From assembly GCA_041663305.1 (NCBI GenBank), contig JBAYMT010000016.1, positions 1 through 10,330 on the forward strand: 10,330 nt of DNA. The letters run 5' to 3'. Shown here one piece after another: positions 5,730 to 10,330 of the stretch. Origin of the DNA: Minisyncoccus sp041663305. GTDB lineage: Bacteria; Patescibacteriota; Minisyncoccia; Minisyncoccales; Minisyncoccaceae. Numbering within the stretch: position 1 is the stretch's first letter; every line of letters starts with the position of its first letter. The notes under the pieces were generated by a model. That model did not search any database and was not told where the DNA came from. It saw only the letters and a program-made list of their open reading frames with translations. A program made the position numbers and the translations under genes.

Positions 5730-5750
5730 ATGAATGATGCGGTCGGATGA
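5730..5750 (+). CDS. Possible six-codon leader peptide (MNDAVG)
   Basis: The reading frame ATG to TGA encodes M-N-D-A-V-G. AAGGAAAGAGAG directly upstream is the most Shine-Dalgarno-like sequence in this unit, whereas nusA, tig and clpP have none. The last three codons form the 5' arm of the terminator hairpin, so a ribosome here would block it, the layout of translation-coupled attenuation. There is no run of one amino acid. An ORF this short could be accidental. Confidence 0.4.
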   Translation: MNDAVG

Positions 5751-5765
5751 AATCCGGCTTTTTTT
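5742..5765 (+). terminator. Leader terminator (attenuator candidate) upstream of nusA
   Basis: GTCGGAT (5742-5748) pairs with ATCCGGC (5752-5758), with one G-U pair, across a GAA loop and is followed by seven T (5759-5765). It lies between the promoter and the nusA start, so it would end a large share of transcripts after about 50 nt unless bypassed. Because NusA promotes pausing and hairpin-dependent termination, autoregulation is plausible. A terminator of an independent short RNA is the alternative. Confidence 0.68.
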
Positions 5766-5809
5766 AACGAAAAATCAAAATATTATAATAATTAAATTAA
5801 AAAATAAAA

Positions 5810-7108
5810 ATGGATTTTCAAGAATTCTTGTCAGCAATAACTCAAATATCTGACGAAAAAGGATTGTCAAAAGAAATAATAATTGAAACAGTTGAACATG
5901 CTTTGGCTTCTGCCTACAAAAAAGAATACGGGAAAAAGGGACAGATTATAAAGGCCAAAATGAATCAGAAAACTGGAAAAGTTGATTTTTTTAGGTCTAG
6001 ACTTGTAGTTGATGAATCCTTAGTGTATATTCCTTTTCCATCTGAAGAAGAAGATCCAGAGAATTTTGATTTTAAAATCAAAGATAAATATCGTCCAATA
6101 GAAAGCGAAATAAATAGCACAGAAGAAAATCCAAATGTATCTGTTGGAGAAACACAAAAAAGAGTGAGATATAATCCGGAAAGGCACATTCTTGCTGAGG
6201 AATGTAAAAAAGAAAAAATAGACTTAAAGGTAGGGGAAGAACAAATAATTCCTCTAGAGCAAAAAGATGACTTTGGTCGTATCGCTGCCCAAACTGCCAA
6301 ACAAGTCGTTCTGCAGAAAATAAGAGAAGCTGAAAAAGACGCAGTTTTAGCCGAATATAAATCAAAAGAAGGAGAAATTGTTTCAGGAGTAGTGCAACGA
6401 TTGGAAGGGTCAAGTGTATATTTTGATATCGGAAAGACATTAGGAGTTTTAATGAAAGAAGAACAGATCAAAGGAGAATTTTATAAAGAAGGACAACGTT
6501 TAAAGCTTTATGTGGTGAAAGTAGAAACAACTTCAAGAGGTCCGATAATCGTATTATCAAGAGCATATCCCAAACTTATTTCTAAATTATTCGAGTTAGA
6601 GGTTCCAGAAATAGGGGCCACGCAAATAGAAATAAAATCTTTAGCCAGAGAGGCAGGTTCAAGAACAAAAATAGCTGTTATGTCTCTTGTTGATGGAGTA
6701 GACCCAATTGGAGCAATGGTGGGCCAGAGAGGAGTAAGGGTTGCGGCAGTCATATCTGAATTAGGAGGAGAAAAAATTGACATAATAGAATATTCAGACG
6801 ATCCAGTTGAATACATCAAAAATGCATTGTCTCCAGCTAAGGTTATTGATGTAAAAGTGCTTCCAAAAAATACAGCATTGGTTGTGGTGCCTACAGATCA
6901 ATTGTCATTAGCGATAGGCAAAGAAGGGCAGAATGTGAGATTATCAGCCAGATTAACAGGTTGGAAAATAGATGTGAAAAGCGCGGAGGAATATGAGCAA
7001 ATGGAAAAAGACGGTTCTATAAAAGCAATGGAAGAGGGAATAGCAGTGAAGAAGGGCAGCAAAAATAACGCTAATGATACCTCGGAAACTGTAGAAAATG
7101 ATGAATAA
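5810..7108 (+). CDS. nusA: Transcription termination/antitermination factor NusA
   Basis: The 432-residue protein binds RNA polymerase and nascent RNA and modulates pausing, termination and antitermination. The N-terminal polymerase-binding domain (1-185) carries FGRIAAQTAKQVV (155-167). An S1 domain (188-250) starts EGEIVSGVVQRL, KH1 has the GQRG loop (305-308) in VDPIGAMVGQRG, and KH2 has GKEG (370-373) followed by QNVRLSARLTGWKIDV. An acidic tail follows, without the C-terminal repeats of the E. coli protein. Compared with the Bacillus form as I recall it, the N-terminal domain has about 50 extra residues at roughly 72-125, rich in Glu, Pro and Asn. No Shine-Dalgarno precedes the ATG. It is first in the operon, 18 nt before tig; rimP and infB, its neighbours in many bacteria, are absent. 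Confidence 0.97.
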   Translation: MDFQEFLSAITQISDEKGLSKEIIIETVEHALASAYKKEYGKKGQIIKAKMNQKTGKVDFFRSRLVVDESLVYIPFPSEEEDPENFDFKIKDKYRPIESEINSTEENPNVSVGETQKRVRYNPERHILAEECKKEKIDLKVGEEQIIPLEQKDDFGRIAAQTAKQVVLQKIREAEKDAVLAEYKSKEGEIVSGVVQRLEGSSVYFDIGKTLGVLMKEEQIKGEFYKEGQRLKLYVVKVETTSRGPIIVLSRAYPKLISKLFELEVPEIGATQIEIKSLAREAGSRTKIAVMSLVDGVDPIGAMVGQRGVRVAAVISELGGEKIDIIEYSDDPVEYIKNALSPAKVIDVKVLPKNTALVVVPTDQLSLAIGKEGQNVRLSARLTGWKIDVKSAEEYEQMEKDGSIKAMEEGIAVKKGSKNNANDTSETVENDE

Positions 7109-7126
7109 AGAAAATAAATAAACATT

Positions 7127-8404
7127 ATGAAATATACTGTTAAAGAATCAACCCCAGTAAAGCATTGCGTAGAAATCGAGCTTCCAAAAGATGAGTTTAA
7201 CATTTGTTTTAATGAGGCCATAAAAGAAATCGCAGAAAACCTAGAAATTCCTGGGTTTAGAAAAGGAAAGGTTCCGATTAATATGATTGAACAGCATGTC
7301 GGGAATGAGAATATTTTATCTAAAGCAGCCGAAATAGCAATAAGCAAGAACTGGTTTAAGTATCTCCAAGAAACAAATATTGAAGCTGTTTCACAACCGG
7401 AAGTGGAAGTGCTGAAAATTGCCAAGGAAAATCCTTTCGTATTTAAAGCTACCGTAGAAACCTTATCAGATATAAAACTTCCTGATACAAAAAAAATTAC
7501 CGAAGGGATAAAGAAAGAAGAAATAAAAACGACAGAAAAAGAAATAGATGATGCAATTGAATGGCTGAGAAACGCAAGAGCAGTATTGAAAGACAAAGAT
7601 GGGCCAGCAGACGATAACGATTTTGTCGAGTTTACATATATCATTGAATATCTCCCTAATACTTTCAGTCATATGAGGGGAGAACAAAGAGATGGTTTCA
7701 TAATCGGCAAAGGACACTTTATTGAAGGATTTGAAAAGGAAATCAAAGGAATGAAAAAAGGAGAGGAAAAGGAAATTGAAGGAAAGATCGAACAACAATT
7801 AGACAAAACCCAGCCAGAAAAAATGCTGATCAAGGCAAAAGTAAAAATCACAAACGTTCAAAAGATGGATAAACCAGAACTCACCGACGAATGGGTAAAA
7901 ACATTAGGTAGGTTTGATACTATTTCTGCGTTAAAGGAAGACATTGAAAAAGGAATTAAAGAAGAAAAGAAGGTTGCCGAATTAAATCGTTTAAGAGTTG
8001 AGGCAATGGATAAAATATTAGAAAAAACCACCATCGAGATTCCTCCAATTCTTTTGAAAAGGGAACAAGATAATCTTTTCGAAAATCTTAAAGATAGGGT
8101 TAATTATGAACTGAAGCTAAGTATCGATGAATACTTATCACAGATCAAAAAAACAGAACAGGAAATAAGAAAAGAATTCGAAAAATTAGCATTAGACAGA
8201 GTAAAAAGATTTTTAATACTTCACCAGATAGCAAAAAATGAAAAAATAGAAGCAACCGATGAAGAAGTTGCGACAAAGCTTGAAGAAGTAATGAAGCAAT
8301 ACTCCGAAGAAGATAAAAAGAACGTCGATATCCAAAGGCTTATGATTCTTATTGCCGACGATATCACCAAAGAGAAAATTTTTGCTTATTTAGGACTTAA
8401 TTAA
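7127..8404 (+). CDS. tig: Trigger factor, ribosome-associated chaperone
   Basis: The 425 residues match the usual trigger factor length. The protein docks at the ribosomal exit tunnel and shields nascent chains. The N-terminal domain (1-120) holds the ribosome-binding signature GFRKGKVP (43-50). The middle FKBP-type prolyl isomerase domain (about 155-245) is recognisable from IGKGHFIEGFEKEIKGMKKGE (193-213) but looks diverged, so isomerase activity is uncertain. The C-terminal substrate cradle (250-425) is rich in Lys and Glu helices and ends DDITKEKIFAYLGLN. It lies 18 nt after nusA and 15 nt before clpP, so cotranscription is very likely. The start lacks a Shine-Dalgarno and has an A-rich context. 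Confidence 0.96.
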   Translation: MKYTVKESTPVKHCVEIELPKDEFNICFNEAIKEIAENLEIPGFRKGKVPINMIEQHVGNENILSKAAEIAISKNWFKYLQETNIEAVSQPEVEVLKIAKENPFVFKATVETLSDIKLPDTKKITEGIKKEEIKTTEKEIDDAIEWLRNARAVLKDKDGPADDNDFVEFTYIIEYLPNTFSHMRGEQRDGFIIGKGHFIEGFEKEIKGMKKGEEKEIEGKIEQQLDKTQPEKMLIKAKVKITNVQKMDKPELTDEWVKTLGRFDTISALKEDIEKGIKEEKKVAELNRLRVEAMDKILEKTTIEIPPILLKREQDNLFENLKDRVNYELKLSIDEYLSQIKKTEQEIRKEFEKLALDRVKRFLILHQIAKNEKIEATDEEVATKLEEVMKQYSEEDKKNVDIQRLMILIADDITKEKIFAYLGLN

Positions 8405-8419
8405 TAATAAAACAAAAAT

Positions 8420-9004
8420 ATGAACTTAATCCCAACAGTTATCGAAAAAACACAATCCGGAGAAAGGGCATATGATATATATTCAAGACTTCTAGAAAGA
8501 CGAATAATATTTATGGCAGGAGTGGTAGACGACTATATGGCCAATTCAATAGTCGCTCAACTTCTCTACCTAGCTTCAAAAGATTCAGAAAAAGATATCC
8601 AATTATATATCAACAGTCCTGGCGGGGCAGTTACTGCGGGACTCGCAATATACGACACCATACAATATATAAAACCAGATGTTTCAACGGTTTCAATCGG
8701 TCTTTCCGCTTCAATGGGCGCCTTGCTTTTGGCCGCTGGCGCAAAAGGAAAAAGGTACGCTCTTCCAAATTCAGAAATTCTTTTACACCAAGTATTGGGT
8801 GGAGCAAGGGGGCAGGCAACCGAAATAGAAATTGCCGCTAAGCAAATACTAAAAATAAAAGAAAGAATGAGTAAAATCTTAGCAAAGCACACTGGTCAGC
8901 CCTTGTCCAAAGTAACCAAGGATACTGATAGAGATTTTTATCTTACTGCCGAAGAGGCAAAAGAGTACGGCGTGATTGACGAGGTAATCACTTTCAAAAA
9001 ATAA
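8420..9004 (+). CDS. clpP: ATP-dependent Clp protease proteolytic subunit ClpP
   Basis: The 194-residue serine peptidase of family S14 forms the barrel that degrades proteins fed in by ClpX- or ClpC-type ATPases. The catalytic triad is Ser98 (GLSASMG, 94-100), His123 (ILLHQ) and Asp172 (TDRDFYLTAEEA). The NSPGG oxyanion motif is at 65-69, and IYDTIQYI (77-84) is typical. One oddity is HQV in place of the usual HQP after the catalytic His. The length suits a mature-type ClpP with little propeptide. It is last in the unit; clpX, which follows tig-clpP in many bacteria, is absent here and a strong terminator comes next, so the ATPase partner must be elsewhere. Confidence 0.97.
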   Translation: MNLIPTVIEKTQSGERAYDIYSRLLERRIIFMAGVVDDYMANSIVAQLLYLASKDSEKDIQLYINSPGGAVTAGLAIYDTIQYIKPDVSTVSIGLSASMGALLLAAGAKGKRYALPNSEILLHQVLGGARGQATEIEIAAKQILKIKERMSKILAKHTGQPLSKVTKDTDRDFYLTAEEAKEYGVIDEVITFKK

Positions 9005-9006
9005 TT

Positions 9007-9034
9007 AAAGCAAGCTTTTCGAAGCTTGCTTTTT
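9007..9034 (+). terminator. Intrinsic terminator of the nusA-tig-clpP unit
   Basis: AAAGCAAGCTT (9007-9017) and AAGCTTGCTTT (9022-9032) form a perfect 11-bp stem with a TTCG tetraloop, followed by T residues, 2 nt after the clpP stop. Confidence 0.92.
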
Positions 9035-9050
9035 ATATCAAAACAAAAAA

Positions 9051-9362
9051 ATGATTTACAATATTTATATCTCAATTCTTATTGCAGGGTTTGGTGGGGG
9101 AGTTACAAGGGGCATAATTGGCTATCTAAAACATCAGTATGATTATAAGAACGTAGGTTTCGACGTAAAATACTTTTTCGGAATGTCATTTCTGTCAGGG
9201 GTAATAGGATTATTAGTTGCAATAGCTATTAGGGAAATTGGAGTTGTAGAAAGCATCGAAAGCTTTTCGCCAGCTGTTGGATTTATTATAGGATATGCCG
9301 GAGGAGACTTTGTGGATGGAGTTTATAAAATTATTTTAAACAAAATAAAAACAGAAAAATAG
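9051..9362 (+). CDS. Small integral membrane protein, family not recognised
   Basis: The 103 residues contain three probable transmembrane segments at about 5-25, 41-62 and 75-95, the first and last rich in Gly (AGFGGGVTRG; GYAGGDFVDG). The C-terminus NKIKTEK is basic. With no signal peptide, an inner-membrane location is inferred. Acidic residues in the last segment (D85 and D88 in GGDFVDG) are unusual for a plain anchor and could suggest a channel or an assembly role, but I cannot name a function. It starts 17 nt after the clpP terminator, so it is expressed either by read-through or from a promoter not obvious to me. The ATG has an A-rich context without Shine-Dalgarno. A weak GGAAAG/CTTTCC hairpin (9394-9408) follows. 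Confidence 0.72.
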   Translation: MIYNIYISILIAGFGGGVTRGIIGYLKHQYDYKNVGFDVKYFFGMSFLSGVIGLLVAIAIREIGVVESIESFSPAVGFIIGYAGGDFVDGVYKIILNKIKTEK

Positions 9363-9403
9363 AACCCCAGTAATTGATATTCCTTTAAAAAGGGGAAAGC
9401 TCC

Positions 9404-9432
9404 TTTCCATTATTTTGCGATTATTATATAAT
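9404..9432 (+). promoter_or_regulatory. Candidate promoter of the second secreted-protein gene
   Basis: TTTCCA (9404-9409), a 17-bp spacer and a perfect TATAAT (9427-9432) precede the ATG by 33 bp. The -35 matches four of six consensus positions. Confidence 0.5.
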
Positions 9433-9465
9433 AGTTATAAACAATAATCAGTTAACTTTAAAATA

Positions 9466-10330
9466 ATGAAAAACAAATCATTCTTATTCATATTTGCGAT
9501 TTTGTTTGGATGTCTTGCTGGCTTTCAAACAATATACGCGGCCGGGACTTGCGATCCGGACGTTAATGGCGCGTATCTAACATCCGCTCCAATCTCTTAT
9601 TGTTCTTCTGGCGTAGTATCAAATTTTGTAAAGCATGATGCGGCCGACCAAGCAAATGTTTACTGGACATGGAATTGTGGCACAGATAGTTGTGCAGCAT
9701 ACAGGGCAAGAAAAGCAACCTTAAGCGAGCCAGTCCTTTGTTCAACATTGCCAGGCTGGTGCATTAAATATTTAAACCAAACCTCAGATGTTGCTTTTTG
9801 GGGTAGCAACGTTACTCCAACATCTACATCGGCCTCGTGGCAATGTTCATATTCAGGAATAACGATTAACTGTTCCGGCAGTCTTGGAGTATGTGGACAA
9901 TCGGCAGTTGTTCCAAAAGGACGAACACAAACTCCCACTTCAACCAATGCTTGTCAACCTGGCTACACCTTTAGAGATCCAGAAATTATCGACTACCATC
10001 TTTCGGGACCATATAGTTATTTAGGATATAGAACTTATGGCGCCAGTTCAAATTATACATTTTCACAAGTATGGAAATGGTCTTGCAATCCCAGCGGATT
10101 TGGAGATTGTTTTGCAAATATACTTGAATCAACTAACGGATCCTGCTCTTCAACTCATTACAACTGTAATGCCGGAACTTCAATCAACAACCTTCAAGGC
10201 AGTACAGGTTGGGCATGGCAATGTCAAGGCAGTAACGGAGGAACCACTGCCACTTGTTCTCAAAGTTTCCCATCTTGTACATATACTTACGGATCATGGA
10301 GTACTTGCGTCAATGGAATTCAAACCAGAA
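9466..10330 (+). CDS. Secreted Cys-rich surface protein, 3' end outside the window
   Basis: The frame is open from ATG at 9466 to the window edge (288 codons). It was read directly from the sequence because no stop occurs before the edge. Residues 1-25 form a signal peptide (KNK, hydrophobic 6-20, cleavage likely at IYA-AG). The mature part is Cys-rich. At 226-234 it has SCSSTHYNC, closely like GTCGSTHYNC at 31-40 of the 710-residue protein, then GWAWQCQGSNGGTTATCSQ in the style of its type A repeat. An early WTWNCGTDSCA also resembles FWNCDSTTCA there. The last residues, from C271 (CTYTYGSWSTCVNGIQTR), resemble the start of a thrombospondin type 1-like repeat. A Cys at residue 16 (LFGC) is a poor lipobox. 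A surface or adhesive role is inference. Confidence 0.82.
   Translation, partial: MKNKSFLFIFAILFGCLAGFQTIYAAGTCDPDVNGAYLTSAPISYCSSGVVSNFVKHDAADQANVYWTWNCGTDSCAAYRARKATLSEPVLCSTLPGWCIKYLNQTSDVAFWGSNVTPTSTSASWQCSYSGITINCSGSLGVCGQSAVVPKGRTQTPTSTNACQPGYTFRDPEIIDYHLSGPYSYLGYRTYGASSNYTFSQVWKWSCNPSGFGDCFANILESTNGSCSSTHYNCNAGTSINNLQGSTGWAWQCQGSNGGTTATCSQSFPSCTYTYGSWSTCVNGIQTR

Noticed and set aside
5965..6471. 168-codon minus-strand open frame inside nusA
   Set aside because: It is antisense to the conserved NusA frame and shows no recognisable domain.
6898..7644. 248-codon minus-strand open frame across the nusA-tig junction
   Set aside because: It is antisense to two clearly identified genes, and its Ser/Phe-rich product is what antisense reading of Glu/Lys-rich coding DNA gives.
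9511..9516. Lipoprotein signal (LFGC) in the second secreted protein
   Set aside because: Phe at -2 is a poor lipobox residue, and the hydrophobic segment continues to a good signal peptidase I site, IYA-AG.

Overview
The window looks like a chromosomal segment of a low-G+C bacterium of the Candidate Phyla Radiation (Patescibacteria, probably a Parcubacteria-like lineage). That placement is inferred from AT-rich spacers, A-rich start contexts mostly without Shine-Dalgarno sequences, a NusA with an enlarged N-terminal domain, tRNA genes without encoded CCA, and secreted proteins built from Cys-rich 'NGxCG...GTGPWxWxC' repeats. Housekeeping genes and tRNAs argue against a plasmid. All genes read with standard bacterial stops, and I saw no sign of TGA recoding.

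Layout. (a) 1-572: tRNA-Pro(CGG) and tRNA-Ala(CGC), both on the minus strand. The 3' end of tRNA-Pro is repeated 100 bp away at the window edge. Between the tRNAs lie three 31-33 bp units, each joining a TGGCCAGATTAT motif to a DnaA-box-like 9-mer. (b) 573-1781: about 1.2 kb with no recognisable gene. It holds four full parS-type palindromes, one half site and ten more TGGCCA motifs in three clusters, two of which have identical internal spacing. I read 339-1651 as a candidate replication origin and centromere region. (c) 1782-3326, minus strand: a CCA-adding tRNA nucleotidyltransferase with an HD domain and its own terminator. A fifth perfect parS lies inside its coding sequence. (d) 3510-5642: a 710-residue secreted protein of tandem four-Cys repeats. 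(e) 5683-9034: one transcription unit with a promoter, a six-codon leader ORF overlapping an attenuator-like terminator, then nusA, tig (trigger factor) and clpP, closed by a UUCG-loop terminator. (f) 9051-9362: an unrecognised 103-residue membrane protein. (g) 9466 to the right edge: the start of a second secreted Cys-rich protein, related in motifs to (d).

Functional links. The CCA enzyme is needed because neither tRNA gene encodes CCA. The nusA-tig-clpP unit joins transcription elongation and termination, nascent-chain folding and proteolysis, and may be controlled by premature termination in its leader, a process NusA itself influences. The parS, DnaA-box and TGGCCA sites point to initiation or segregation of the chromosome. 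dnaA, parA and parB are not in the window, so this assignment rests on DNA sites alone.
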